NCBI GenBank assembly: GCA_036250225.1
Contig: JAPZLL010000011.1
Coordinates: forward strand, 1,143,581 to 1,207,580
Direction of reading: 5' to 3'
Source of the DNA: Cercophora sp. LCS_1
Taxonomy: Eukaryota; Ascomycota; Sordariomycetes; Sordariales; Lasiosphaeriaceae
Length of the DNA: 64,000 nt
Shown: in pieces, positions 42,998-54,400 of the stretch
Layout of the letters: the number at the start of each line of letters is the position of its first letter
Numbering within the stretch: position 1 is the stretch's first letter
Made by a program: the position numbers and the translations under genes
The notes under the pieces: generated by a model
The model's database searches: none
What the model was told of the DNA's origin: nothing
Seen by the model: the letters and a program-made list of their open reading frames with translations, nothing else

Positions 42998-45344
42998 ATG
43001 GGCGCACAAGGGTCAAGTCCTCGCTCCGGCTTCCGGCTCGCTGCAGCTATGATCCTGGCCGTATGTGGGATGCAGCTTCATCTTGCCGACGCCCAGGAAA
43101 CATCGCCGTCGGGGCCATCCTTCCCAGGTACCGCTTGGGATTGTAGCGGCTGGCATACGGTCGTCGGCGGCGACCTCTGCTGGCAGATTTGGCAAACATA
43201 CAGCATCACCGAGACCCAGTTCCTGACATGGAACCCGGCCGTTACCAGCGGCTGCGCCAGCAACTTTTGGCTCGGCTCCAGCTACTGTGTTCGCGTCGGC
43301 GCCCCAGGGCCTACCCACCCAGGCATCGCCAGCGACTGCAACAAGTGGCACACGGTGGTTTCGGGTGATCTCTGCTGGCAGATCTGGCAGACATACAACA
43401 TCACTGAGGCCGAGTTCTTGGAGTGGAATCCAGACGTCACCAGCGGTTGTGCTAGCAACTTTTGGCCCGATTACAGCTACTGTGTCGGCGTCAACGGAAC
43501 CACTGGGAGCCCATCATCCACCGCCAGTTCTACCCCTGTCAGCAGCAGCAGCACCATCACGTCCACAGCGCCCTACTCAACCCGCCACCCTATCACGTCG
43601 TATAATCTGACAAAGCCATACACTGCTACTGCCCTACCTCCTCAGCAAACGCTGGGCGGACAGCCGACGTACTGCAATACTTGGCATCAAGTTGCGCCTG
43701 GTCAAACATGCGAGGGCGTAATCAACGCCTACAGCAACCGGCTGACACTTGCCCAGCTGCTGGAATACAACCCAACCATCGGAGAAGACTGCGAAGGCCT
43801 GTTTGTGGGCTGGTACGTTTGCGTTGGTATCCAGCCGCAAAATTCGACGCGGGTCGAGTGGTACACCATACAGACCAACTATACAGAGCCAGTCCCGACC
43901 GCTTATCCCGGCTATATCGCGACTACTGTAGCAAACCGGACGGCCGTGCCTCAGCAGACGGGAATCCCCAGCAGCTGCCAGAATTACTACCAAGCCAAGG
44001 ACGGCGACACTTGCACGTCGGTGCTGACGCTGTATGACTACGTCAGCGAGACGCAGCTCCTTGCGTGGAACCCGGCGCTGAGTGGTGATTGCGAAGGGCT
44101 GCTGGCCGGCTATTACTATTGCGTTGCCAACTTTGAGGAGCCGGCCGGCTTGCCAATGCCGCCTACAATCACCACGGCCGGATCGCCCACGGAAACGGGT
44201 ACCATCAACACCTGCCAGAAATGGTACAAGACTCGTGTCAACGACGACTGCGCTACCATAGCCACTTGGTTCGGCACCTTCTCGGAGCAGGACTTCATCA
44301 CATGGAACCCGAGCGTGGGCTCGACGTGCGCCAACATCAAACAGGACACATACTACTGTGTCGGCGTCCCAGGCACGCCCACGACGCGTACCCTAGTCGT
44401 CACGCCAACCATACCACCGATCCTGCCGACCCAGGCGGGTCTAGACCCTGCGTGTACCTGTTTCTGGCTCGTGTCGTCGGATGACACGTGTGCGTCTATC
44501 ATCCAGAACAGTGGGCTCCTTAACTCAGCCAACGCCACTGATTTTTATAACTGGAATCCGGCCTTGGGGTCCGATTGTGCTGGCCTAGAGGTTAACTACC
44601 ACGTCTGCGTCAGTATCACCGAATGGCAAACGATACCGCCCATCAGCACCGTCACCTTTAGCATTACAAATACTGTTAGCCAGCCGCCAAGCAGCACCTC
44701 GTCTACTAGTTCCAGCACGTCGAGCAGTACCAGTACGCCGCCTCCTGTCCCAGCAGACAACTGTGTCGATGGCACCGGACCCGGCGGTCTCGCAGGTCTC
44801 TGTTCCTGGTCTTGCAACCACGGCTTTTGTCCTTCGCCGTGTACCTACACCACGCCTAGCACACCAGTCAGTCTCCCACCACCCACCGGTGACCGAGGCT
44901 ACGCATTCTTGGACGTTCAGGACGAACTAGGCTTTCCGGAGCTGTGCGATTTCGTCTGCTCCTACGCAGAGGACTACTGCCCAGAACAAGTCTGCACCAA
45001 GATTCCCTACACCACCTTTCAGGCCCCTGGTACCGTCTGCGTGCAGGGCGAAGGCCAGGGCGGCCACGCGGGTCTCTGTAGTTTTACTTGCCGTGCCAGT
45101 TATGTGAGCTCCTTCCTTCCCTTCGTTCGTCCTAGTCGCCATGTCTAACAGCACACAGTGTCCGGGACCGCCTCCGTCTGGCCCCTGCACGTGCACCCTG
45201 TACGGTCGAGCGATCCCGGAACCGCCCATCAGCAACACCCCAGGCGAACCCGCGCCTAGAATGGATGCAAGTTATCTTGGTTTGTGCAGCTACAGTTGCA
45301 ATCACAACTATTGTCCTCCTGGGGTCTGCGTTTATTCCAGTTAG
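42998..45344 (+). CDS. Secreted protein with six LysM modules and Cys-rich repeats
   Basis: Exons 42998-45103 and 45159-45344 (55 bp intron with CTAAC) give 763 residues. The N-terminus contains a signal peptide (LAAAMILAVCGMQLHLADAQ). Six LysM-like modules follow, each of the form (C/W)...HTVV..GDLC..I...Y.ITE..FL.WNP.....C...YCV; the first two (about residues 48-97 and 111-160) are nearly identical. After a Ser/Thr linker come three Cys-rich units GLCSWSCNHGFCP, GLCSFTCRASYCP and GLCSYSCNHNYCP, a pattern seen in fungal glucan- or chitin-active proteins. LysM modules bind chitin oligomers. A role in cell-wall protection or in masking chitin is inferred from the family; no catalytic domain is present. 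Confidence 0.92.
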
Positions 45345-46265
45345 TTTGTCTGTTGCAAGTATCTTCTCGTCTACTGATTTTAGTCTTGTTGGGATTGTGT
45401 CAATTTCGCAAGGGCAGTTTCATCTGGCTAAATTCACCGTAAATTACGATGAAACATTTGACAATAACAGCAGTGATTTGTCATCAGTAAGTGAGAAGTC
45501 TGGCGCTTCAGCGGTCTAGAGTCTTGGAGCTGGTTGCCGGTGAGGCATGTTCACGAAAGAGTGGGGTGGGTAGGCACCGGGAAGGCGAGTTCAGGACACG
45601 TCGTAGCTGCAGAACCCGCTAGATTGATGCTTACAAACACTCGGGGATAGACAATTTGAGAATATAGACAATCACAATGATATATGATTCCCCGGGTTGG
45701 CATGAACAACGATTGCAATCCTGCGTACGAACGACGAGCGGGAAACGGCACCTCTCGGTTCTACCCAGGAGGTTACACCCAAAAGCCTATGAGAACCGTC
45801 CTCAAGCTAATGCAAGGTCCTTCCCAACGTACCACAAAATAACATGCCTGAGGCACACCTACCTCCATGTTCTTATGCCCGCCCCGTTGTTGGGGAAACT
45901 CAAAACCCCTGAAGCCCGCAGGTGTTGGTGGAGTTTGTGTAGCCTTCCATGGGACATCTAAACCAAAATGAGCGGAAATGCCAACCCAATACTTTCCCTG
46001 AAGGTTGCGCCACCCGAATCTGCCTGTTCATTCCCATCCGAGTCAAAAAGGACGGAAAGACGGAACAGCCGGAATCTTGGCAGGCACCACCAAGCAACGT
46101 CAACCGCTGCGGCCAACTCCATCCAGTCTCTGTCCCGCCATCCCGGAGCACCCAACCTCGAGTCGACCCCGCAACAAACCCCCCGTCGTTCCAACCTTGG
46201 CGTAGTCACAAGACCGACCCCTGAGACCCTGATCACGAATTCAATATTCCCCCAAGCAAGGCAAA
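45345..46265. other. Intergenic region
   Basis: About 0.9 kb with no gene supported. Overlapping short frames around 45950-46310 occur on both strands without motifs. Confidence 0.45.
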
Positions 46266-46431
46266 ATGGCCAACATTCCGGATGCAGCGGCTCAGCAACC
46301 CGACGGCACACATAGCTTGGTAAGACTTCCTTCGTGCGAAGAGCCCCATCGCTCTCGGGACGACGCCAGGCTAAGTTCTGAAGCCCGTCACATTTGACTG
46401 GGCTCTCGATGGGCCACTCGAGTCCGCATAG
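46266..46431 (+). pseudogene. Truncated, frameshifted copy of the 30473 gene N-terminus
   Basis: From ATG 46266 the frame reads MANIPDAAAQQPDGTHSLVR then LPSCEEPHRSRDDARLSSEA, matching MSNTRNDAAASGDADRSAK / LPSYEEHLRAREEVKVSEGA of the gene at 30473 at the same spacing. A frame break then precedes FDWALDGPLESA and a stop, against IRWALNGPLESAI in the parent. Nothing similar follows, so about 55 of 303 codons survive. Confidence 0.75.
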
Positions 46432-46512
46432 GGCGTTTTTGAGGTGGGAGAATTTGGCCAGAGCCAGGCAAGGTAGGCGGTGATACTGTCGTTCGATTCG
46501 ACCGCAATGTGT

Positions 46513-47823
46513 TCAAAATGTGTCCTTGACACCAGTCCACTTGTCCCCCCAGCCCATCATCACCCAGTAATCGTGGGGAAATAGTTTCACGTCTTCCCAC
46601 CCACTGCAGATCCAATATCCCAGCCCGTTGTCGTCCAGTGGCTTCCAGAACCTGCCTCTGACCAGCCCATCGGCCGACTCGGCCCGCAACTTGGCCCCCA
46701 GTAGCGTGTGGTATTTGACTGACAAGACGTGCCATGCCCCAACTTGAACCGCCACGTTCAACTCTAGATCGCCACCATCGCGTTGCCCTGTGCGTGAAAT
46801 AGCGCGTAGCATGTCCTCAATGGGTCCGAGAATCATGGTTTCTGTGACAGAGATGAGATCCGGCTCTCCTCTGTCAATGACCTTGCCAGCCCCTGAATTC
46901 ATCCAGCACTGGAGCCCTATGTAAAGCCTCCGAAGACGCGGGAATGCCTGCGGAATTACACCACACAACTGATGCAGGGATGAGTCTGGTGGCGGTTTGC
47001 CGTCACTGTAAGCATCCCACAGCGGCTTGACATGATCTTCAGTCCTCAACTCTCTCGGCACTCGTGGCCGAATGTCGTTCAGTTCCCATAACAACTCCAG
47101 GGACTTGATCCTCTCCAAATGGTGTCCAGGCACAAGACGCGGGAGGTTCAGTTGCAGAGCGAGATTGGAGATGTGGACACTGTTTGCCCCGTACAAAACA
47201 TCGATGCCGTCTGCGTATCTGCTCTCGTCAGCGAAGCCTCAAAACAATAAAAGGGAGAATCACGCCTGCCGACACGCCAAAAGCCACCCCATTACCCCGA
47301 TGAAACAGCTTTCATCCGCAGCACAGCTACACATCTCCTCCGATCCCCGAAGACACTGGTCGTCGCACGGTTCAATAGTCTGCGAGATCTCCATGTTCTC
47401 AAACCGTTGCTTTTTCTCGGCCTCGGAGTATCCTGCTCGTCGGTGACATACACAGCTGAACCAGTGCCATTGTTGCTGTTGGGGGGTGTCGAGGATCAGC
47501 TCCGTGTCTAGCCCACAATGTCGGGGTCGCTGACTTGTCCTCGCTGCGCGGGGCAATCGTGTCAGGGGGTGGTTGTAAGAGAGATGCATGTGCAGGCGAC
47601 GTTCACCAAATGCCGCGACTAGGATCTGATGGCGCACCTCGTAGGGAACGCGCGTGAAGAGTCCGTAGTTTCGGAGGTGGTTGGTTTCTTGCGTGGTGGG
47701 GGTTAAGGGCCGGCGGCTTGTTGGAAGGAGGGGTAGCGGTGGACGGTGGTGCTTTGGTGCTCCTTTTGAGTGCCTTGACTGGGAGCCGAGTTTATCTCGG
47801 ACCCATTTTCTGAGGCTGGGCAT
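46513..47823 (-). CDS. DUF7730-type fungal protein
   Basis: Exons 47823-47264 and 47218-46513 (45 bp intron with GCTGAC) give 421 residues. The core begins NYGLFTRVPYEVRHQILVAA, continues FGERRLHMHL and GVMGWLLACRQAYADGIDVL, then YGANSVHISNLALQLNLPRL. This is the F-box-like helical plus beta pattern of the fungal DUF7730 family. The N-terminal 50 residues are basic and Pro-rich. Known members are uncharacterised and often occur in accessory regions. It follows the 46266 pseudogene tail to tail. Confidence 0.82.
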
Positions 47824-48185
47824 GTTTTGCTGTTAGCGTTGACCAGAGGTTGGGAGGTGGTGGTTTTGGTGGTGAATTGCTTGGGGTTGAAGATCCGTGG
47901 TGTTGGGGAAGGAACGTGGCCCGTATTGGGCCTCTGCTGTGGTGTCTCGAAAGGGGGCATTGGAGCTGCAAGGTAGCCATTTCTGTAGAACTTGACGCGT
48001 TCCGATAATGCACATCCAAAGCTATCTTATGAACTTACGTTGCATCATATATAGCAGCATTTTTGCGAGTAGAGAAATGAGATACTGAGGAGTTGGGATT
48101 TCGATGATTCCCGCACCTTCAGGTTGCTCCACCATTTGATTGCACAATCATTTTTGCCGCCGCTGAATCGGAACGCACTTTCCAG
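47824..48185. other. Upstream region of the DUF7730 gene
   Basis: No further gene is supported here. Open minus frames (47960-47703, 48019-47792) are Pro/Thr-rich and could at most be a 5' exon; I see no decisive splice. Confidence 0.4.
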
Positions 48186-48330
48186 ATGCTCAAAATGCTG
48201 CAAATGCGCCCGTGCTCCAAGTGATGCTCCAAATGCACTCATGTCCAAATAATGCTCCAATCCCAATGTTCCAAGCGATGCGCCCAAATGCTCCAAATGC
48301 TCCAAATGCTCCAAATGCTCCACATGCGTC
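48186..48330. repeat. 9-bp minisatellite (ATGCTCCAA)n
   Basis: The unit ATGCTCCAA is repeated perfectly about four times at 48286-48325 (AAATGCTCCAAATGCTCC...). It occurs as degenerate copies leftward to about 48186 (ATGCTGCAA, GTGCTCCAA, ATGCTCCAA, AATGCTCCA). The length of nine keeps any reading frame open, which explains the repetitive ORFs on both strands. Confidence 0.85.
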
Positions 48331-49275
48331 GGTTCGGTCGTCAAGAGGGCATATACATGCATGGTGGTCCGGGACAACCCAGTGTTCGGACAACCCAGTG
48401 GGGAGTTACATTCGTAAGCCGACCTGCGTATTTCAATGTTGATTGGATGGCATTGGTCGATGATCCCGTCAACCCCCTACCTCGACCCTGTCGCAAGCCG
48501 GGACGCCTACATCCCACGCACTAATATATGGTCTATCATGGGTTACTTGCTGAAAGTCACGGAGAAGCAATTCTTTGGACACTCCATAGGCTCGGAAATA
48601 GCGCATTGGAAAAGCTGCAGCACTCCGAGTTCAAACAGAGCTCTCAGTAAATTTTCAAAACATTCTAGAATTATGAGAAACTATCATCGAATTCGTGACT
48701 CTGAACGCTGTTATCTGTAGTGTGAAGGTCTAGCCCTGCCGTTCTAAGGCTGAAATCGGTTACGACACGCAGACGAAGCCAGCCGTCTCGCTGGGACCGC
48801 CCATTAGAGACCATGCCTTGGCAGATGCCCGTGGTATCTGTACTTCCGACATATTGAATCATGCAGGTCAGGTCAACATTGAATCATGCAAGCCTGCTCA
48901 CGAAGGTAACTCCTCGCGGGATCTGGCCCAAACACTGGTCTGTTACGGTCCACCATACATCCCCTGCACCGAACAGACGCAGGCTGAAGGATTCGGGAGG
49001 AGGTGGTCCCAGTATACTTGATCTAGGGAGTCTTCAGTTGAAGTGACACAGACACACATCAACAGGTATAAAATAACAAGAATACCCCAACAAACACGAC
49101 CGCAGCATCAAAGGCACCCACCTGTCCCTTTTCGTTCGTTCCGAGAGACATCCCGGCTTCCAGCACGTCGATCAGAGACCCCTCCACTTATTCCTCCCCG
49201 ACACCTTCTCGCCCTCCGACCTTCCATATCTGAAAACCGAAACCCACCCAACCGTTGTCATTGTATTACCGCCGC
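48331..49275. other. Intergenic region
   Basis: About 0.95 kb with only short frames on both strands. It ends at the putative 5' UTR exon of the small Cys-rich gene. Confidence 0.4.
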
Positions 49276-49368
49276 GCTCTCCAGGTAAGGCTGTGCCGTA
49301 CCCGAAGTGTGGGGCAGGCAATCGGCCAACTTGATCTGAGATGGGCTGACCTTGTGCTGTCCAGGTCC

Positions 49369-49479
49369 ATGTCCGTTACCACCATCATATGCGGTTGCTA
49401 TTGTGACTGCCAACAACCGGTCGACGTTCCAATATCGCAGTTCTGCGAGCGGTGTCTCGAACGCTGTCAAACAGAGTGA
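49369..49479 (+). CDS. Possible 36-aa cysteine-rich peptide gene
   Basis: ATG 49369 to TGA 49479 encodes MSVTTIICGCYCDCQQPVDV followed by PISQFCERCLERCQTE: seven Cys in 36 residues (CxCxCxC and CxxCxxxC). A textbook intron lies just upstream (49276-49364: GTAAGG donor, GCTGAC, TCCAG), suggesting a spliced 5' UTR and hence a real transcript. There is no signal peptide. The pattern suggests a small metal-binding or zinc-ribbon-like peptide. Short length keeps confidence low. Confidence 0.35.
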   Translation: MSVTTIICGCYCDCQQPVDVPISQFCERCLERCQTE

Positions 49480-49688
49480 CCGCCCGCAACAAGGCACGGC
49501 ACGGTGATCACTAAACGAGTATGGCGTCTCGAGACTCTTTAAAGTGCTTGGCTTTGGGCAAAGGACTGATTCCGCATCAGGTTCATACCCCGAAACACAA
49601 TCACATCGCAGAGAACGACTCAGACTCGCCGCTTAAAACTTAGGAAGTGCCGCAGCTATCTCTCTGTCCGCCCCATAGTCTATCTAAG

Positions 49689-50240
49689 ATGTCGAATGGT
49701 GGCGCGCCCCTGCCCGCGGGCAACTCTACTTTGGCCAGCGCACCTGTGGCTAATCTGGACCCAGCCGGTCCTCCTCCGGGCACATCTGCTGCCTCTGCTT
49801 CTGCCAGCATCAATGGGACTGGCAGAGCTGATCAGGGCATGAATGAGATGCCGGAATCAGCGACGTCAGCGATGCCAAACGGTCAGCCAAATGGCTCGTC
49901 AGCCACGGTCCCGGCCCCATCCCCCGGCGGGGCTCCTGTCCCGACCTTGGCCGCGCCTATGGCTCAAGACAACACACCGCCGGACGGCCCGCCCCCCCAA
50001 GGCCCAAACAACGCAGGGATCGACCTGGGCAATTCTGGTGATCCAGAGGAACTCGAAATCGAAGTAGATGATCCATCTGACGTCAGTGATAGCTCAAATA
50101 AAGAAGGATCGGGCGGCACCGAGGATGCTGAGACAGAGCCAGGTGACCGTGAGGTTGTCGAGACGGGAACAGTTGCGAATCACGTGACAAATAGCGAATC
50201 CGGCGATCTTCCAACTAAGACTCGGCCAGATGGTGTCTAA
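49689..50240 (+). CDS. Hypothetical low-complexity acidic protein, 183 aa
   Basis: ORF from ATG 49689 (MSNGGAPLPAGNSTLASAPV). It is Pro/Ala/Gly/Asn-rich, then acidic (DPEELEIEVDDPSDVSDSSN), with no signal peptide or membrane segment. Such composition suggests an intrinsically disordered protein, or the first exon of a larger gene whose 3' part could be the ORF at 50536. I could not fix a splice joining them. Family not recognised. Confidence 0.4.
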   Translation: MSNGGAPLPAGNSTLASAPVANLDPAGPPPGTSAASASASINGTGRADQGMNEMPESATSAMPNGQPNGSSATVPAPSPGGAPVPTLAAPMAQDNTPPDGPPPQGPNNAGIDLGNSGDPEELEIEVDDPSDVSDSSNKEGSGGTEDAETEPGDREVVETGTVANHVTNSESGDLPTKTRPDGV

Positions 50241-50535
50241 GATTGGGTATCCCGCATACATATATCAAGTAGCTCAGGCGGAAGGGGTTTAGCTTTGTGG
50301 TGAATGAGACCGAGTTTTCATACTTTACATTGGAAGGCTGGCTGGGCACGATTCTAATTGGGAATTTGTAGCGTGCTGGCAACGCCGAATTGCGGCTCTG
50401 CTCGGCAGTTCATGCCACGTGGGTTGACCCTCACCGAAAAAGTTGCCCCGCTTCTGCCCAACAGGCTTGTTCGAACTGATATATATCTCCAACGCCAATG
50501 CGAAACCCAAAGTCGATTTTTCAAACCGCCAAAGT

Positions 50536-51165
50536 ATGGACACCATTGCATTTTTTGAGCCAACGGAGCAATACTACGTTCTATTGTCGAAAGCCAGTCG
50601 AGATGTCGGTCAGGTTACTGAAGAACAATGGGATCAACTGGGAGAAGACAAGAATGCCGACAGACCAGACATCACATATGAATGCAAACGGACTCAAACG
50701 CAGAAATATCTGTACGATCGATTCATTCGGGATAATGTATACTGCAAACCCACCAATATAAGGGTTCTCACATTAACCATGAAGCAGTTACCGCGGCTAC
50801 CCCCACGCGAGAATTACAGGTACATGATGAAGGGACCATACCGGCTGTCGCGCGGCATTGTGTCTCTTGCTCGTGGACAGATGGCCGTTCTCCCTCTCAA
50901 CGGCACAGCAGATCAGAACACTCCTTCTGATGGAACAGTCAGCGGCGCAGCGGATCAGAAAACTCGGGTCACGTACTACTCCTCGAGAAGCTCTCCAATA
51001 GGGAGAACCATTGAAGATTGGAAAGATGCCAAACCAGTTCTGGTTCCAAAGGGCGGCTGCGTAAAATTGGAAGAGGGCGAAGCGAGGTTCTTGGTCATAC
51101 AAATTCTACCTAAGGGAGGGGAGGAAGGCGCAGAAGCGGCAGTGGCTCAAACATCTCACAGTTGA
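50536..51165 (+). CDS. Hypothetical protein, 209 aa
   Basis: ORF from ATG 50536 (MDTIAFFEPTEQYYVLLSKA). Features are YECKRTQTQKYLYDRFIRDN, a Pro-rich LPRLPPRENYRYMMKGPYRL, and a C-terminal ARFLVIQILPKGGEEGAE. No known domain, signal or membrane segment is seen. It lies beside the 49689 ORF on the same strand and just left of the decayed repeat region. Function unknown. Confidence 0.45.
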   Translation: MDTIAFFEPTEQYYVLLSKASRDVGQVTEEQWDQLGEDKNADRPDITYECKRTQTQKYLYDRFIRDNVYCKPTNIRVLTLTMKQLPRLPPRENYRYMMKGPYRLSRGIVSLARGQMAVLPLNGTADQNTPSDGTVSGAADQKTRVTYYSSRSSPIGRTIEDWKDAKPVLVPKGGCVKLEEGEARFLVIQILPKGGEEGAEAAVAQTSHS

Positions 51166-51439
51166 TGAACTCAACGAAATCTATTTCCTCAGCGGCAGCG
51201 CCCTCTTCATCTAGTTGGATGCCCGTTGGCAACCCCACAAGTAAATGCCCATCTGGTGTGCCGTGCTCTCGCTCGATTGATGCAAACCGGATATCGTGGT
51301 ATTCGGGAGTGCTCGTCCATCCACCTCCAATTGGGGCCACGTGAGGTGTCGGCGGGGGGCACAATCCGCCCGCCAATCTGGCGAGTAGGTGGAGGGATAT
51401 TGAGATCGTTGGATTCATGGATCTTGAGGTAAAGACTGG

Positions 51440-54400
51440 TTACTGGTTCTCTAAACTAGGGGGCTCCCCTACTGCTGGCAGGGCCAAGGGCGAAGTTGGC
51501 GAGGGGATAGGCGCTAAATGCCCTGCGGTAGCCAAGAACGTTGAGTCAAACTCCGGATCAGCCATCCCGAATGTAGAGATTACTGCGAGCTGGAGTGCAA
51601 GCATAGCATTATAGCTTGAACCCAATGCTAATACGGTTGTATCACGTCCGTAGTAGCTTGAGTGCATTGTGTCATCCTCACCGAATGAACCAACTGCAGA
51701 GCTGAACTGTCGGGGATCAAGCTCCATTATATGCGATAGGTCTGGTTCGGTTAATGTCTTATCAGCCAGTGGCGCTGGCGGTTCGCCTTGCGGGTGAGGT
51801 TCGCGGCTGCTTGCTGTCTCGTTACTGGCTTGGGTTTTTCTCAGTCCTTGCTTCGAGGCGGGGTTGGGTGTGGGAGTCCCTGGTGTGCTGTCCCAGCTTG
51901 TATCCGCTGAAGCCGCTTGCTTGAGCATAGTGAGCTGTTTTGCTGCTTCCCACCCATCTGTCGCTGTATCCTGCTGTGTAGCATAGTCACGCATGCCTCG
52001 TCCGGGTGGCTCTGAGACTGTGGCTCGGGTGTGTCTATCTGCGGTAAATCTACCCGGGGCTGGCTTCCCGTCCTGGGGTCTTGGCTTGTTGCTAGCCGAA
52101 GCTCCAGAATGGCCTCAACTGTTGTTGGGCTGTCGACCGACCCTGTGAGTGACGGTATATTCTCAGGCGAGGTGAAGGCCTGTAACTGGGCTAGTATATC
52201 GAAAAGCCTAACACCTGTGAGCTGGTCTGCGTGCCGCTCAGCGCCCAGCGACTCGTCCTCGATGGAAGTAAGAAGGCGAGGCTGCAAAAGGCGTTAAAGG
52301 TAGAACAACCGAAGGGAAGGCTCGTCTTAAATTATCGCCCACTATGTCCCAAGGTACGCAGCTAAGGCATTATAGTATTGAAAAGTATAGGTGTTGCTGG
52401 TATAGTCCTAAAGAGGATGTAAAATCACCTCAAGGGGGCCAACTTGAAGTGCATCTTAATAGGCTGCCTTGGACTCGTCCAACTTGTCCTCAGACATACT
52501 GTACACTATAAACCTCTTTTGTGCCCTATTAATGATGGCAACAACCCAGTGGTTACTGTTAACATAATAAGGCACAACGGTGATATCTTTCGCTGTGTCC
52601 TTTGCTACCCTCTCAGGAGGGATCCCTACGGTATAATTCGGGAATTGTTTTAGTTCCAAAGATAATAGCTCAGTTAGGATGGCTCCACTGATTATTTTGC
52701 CAGACCTGAAATGAAATAATTCAACCTAAGGCCAATAAATATTACCAAAACCGATCAAAATTGCAAATTGTTCTTTAATAGTATTAGAAAGCTCTAGCAA
52801 AGTAAGTCCCGCCACACTATCGGTTCGCGTCGCAGGCGGCGAAGAGACGTAGATCGGGTCGCCCAGATAAAGACCAATATCTCTAGGTTTTTCTTGGTCG
52901 GGTGGGCCGTAGTCTCTGGGCCGGTTCGCTGTGAACTATATATTGGGAGAAGGATATGTGCCATAGCCGTTCGGAGGGACTACCTGGTCAAGTGTTATCA
53001 CCGAGAATGAATTTGGCTCAAACTGCGGGTGGACTGTTTCGTTGGGCGCATACAGTTAGATGGTTGGCCAAGTTTGGGGCTACAACGCGGGTATTGTAGG
53101 GAGCGTACGGGGAGGTCCGCTCGAGCGAGGTTCGCGGCTCATATCGGCAGTATTGATTTTTTGGAACCTTGCTAGCCTCAGTGGCACGAGAGAGTCATTC
53201 ACTCCAACATCACCGTCGGCCCCTTTTAAAAGAGTTGGGTTGCCGTTGTTTTCGACTGTATGCGTTCGTATTGGAGGAAGCGGTTCTCCTAGTCCTGCTT
53301 CTTCAGTCGAGTGGACCTGCCTTTCTCCTTAAGACGCTGCTTTCCCAATCCTTTCACTTACAGATAGGGTCTTATTGGAAAACAAAATCGATTCACCACC
53401 CATATATGGGCTTTTACCATTAGCCCCACTGCTGGGGCATATTCCTCCCAAGCCTTACTGCGCAGTGGAACTGGATATAAAAGGCTGCAGCGTATTGTTC
53501 CGTAGTGTAATTAAAACTACCACATCTGAGTTAGGTCTGGAACCCGGTAGATGGACCTCTCTAGCCTGATTAGAGGTTGAGTAGTAGTATACAGGTTCCA
53601 AACCATATATCTATAGACATCTGCCGCTATTAGACCCCTCTACCGGGCTGGCACCTCCACTATTACTAGTGGGACGCGTTGGAATACCTATAGGGTGGTT
53701 TTATTGGCTTTGTCATATATTGCTTCCCTCGTGCCTCAGTCGCTTATTGGAAGCTCCTTTAGCCAGACCTCCCCTTTACTTTTTGTGCTGTTTTAATATT
53801 AGTGCGTATAGGTCCTGATTTATTACTATAAGCCGCGCGCCAGACGTGCCTTGAGAGGTTGACTCCTCGTACATTGTTTCCAATATAAACGGCTCGCTAA
53901 TCTCGCAATAGTCGTTTTACGGACTATTCGCCTCGACGTTAGGCATGGAACAGGGACCTGGTTATATACCGTTTTAGTCTAATAACTACATCTTGGTTGG
54001 TTCGCAGCTGTGAACCCACCTGCTTTTATAGACTTCTCCAAAGTCCTTCCTCTGGTCTCTTTCTCCAATAGTCTTAATAGCGGGACTTGCCCAGCAGTAA
54101 TCCCACTTGCCAATCCATCTACAAATTCTTTGATGTATTCCTCTAGTCCCCAGTCCGCAAAGTTATTAAGCCCAATAGACTTACAAACAGCCGCATAGCT
54201 AGAACCTATTAGTATTATTCTGGAGTTAATGGATATTCGCCTATCCTTTGCCTGAGACAAGGGCAAGGAAGAAAGGTGGATTTATAATTGGTATATGTTC
54301 GTTAATAATAAAAGTGAAATTGCCTAAACTTTCAACGATATTCTGCGCAATTTTCGTTAGACAGTCTATACCAATCCCTCAACTTTGGCCTTTGACCTGT

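Noticed and set aside
54022..54051. 30-nt stretch matching 57282-57311 at 27 of 30 positions (GCTTTTxTAGAxxTCTCCAA)
   Set aside because: Similarity does not extend to either side and the 54-kb copy lies in a different decayed gene; a short shared fragment or chance, not enough to call a duplication.
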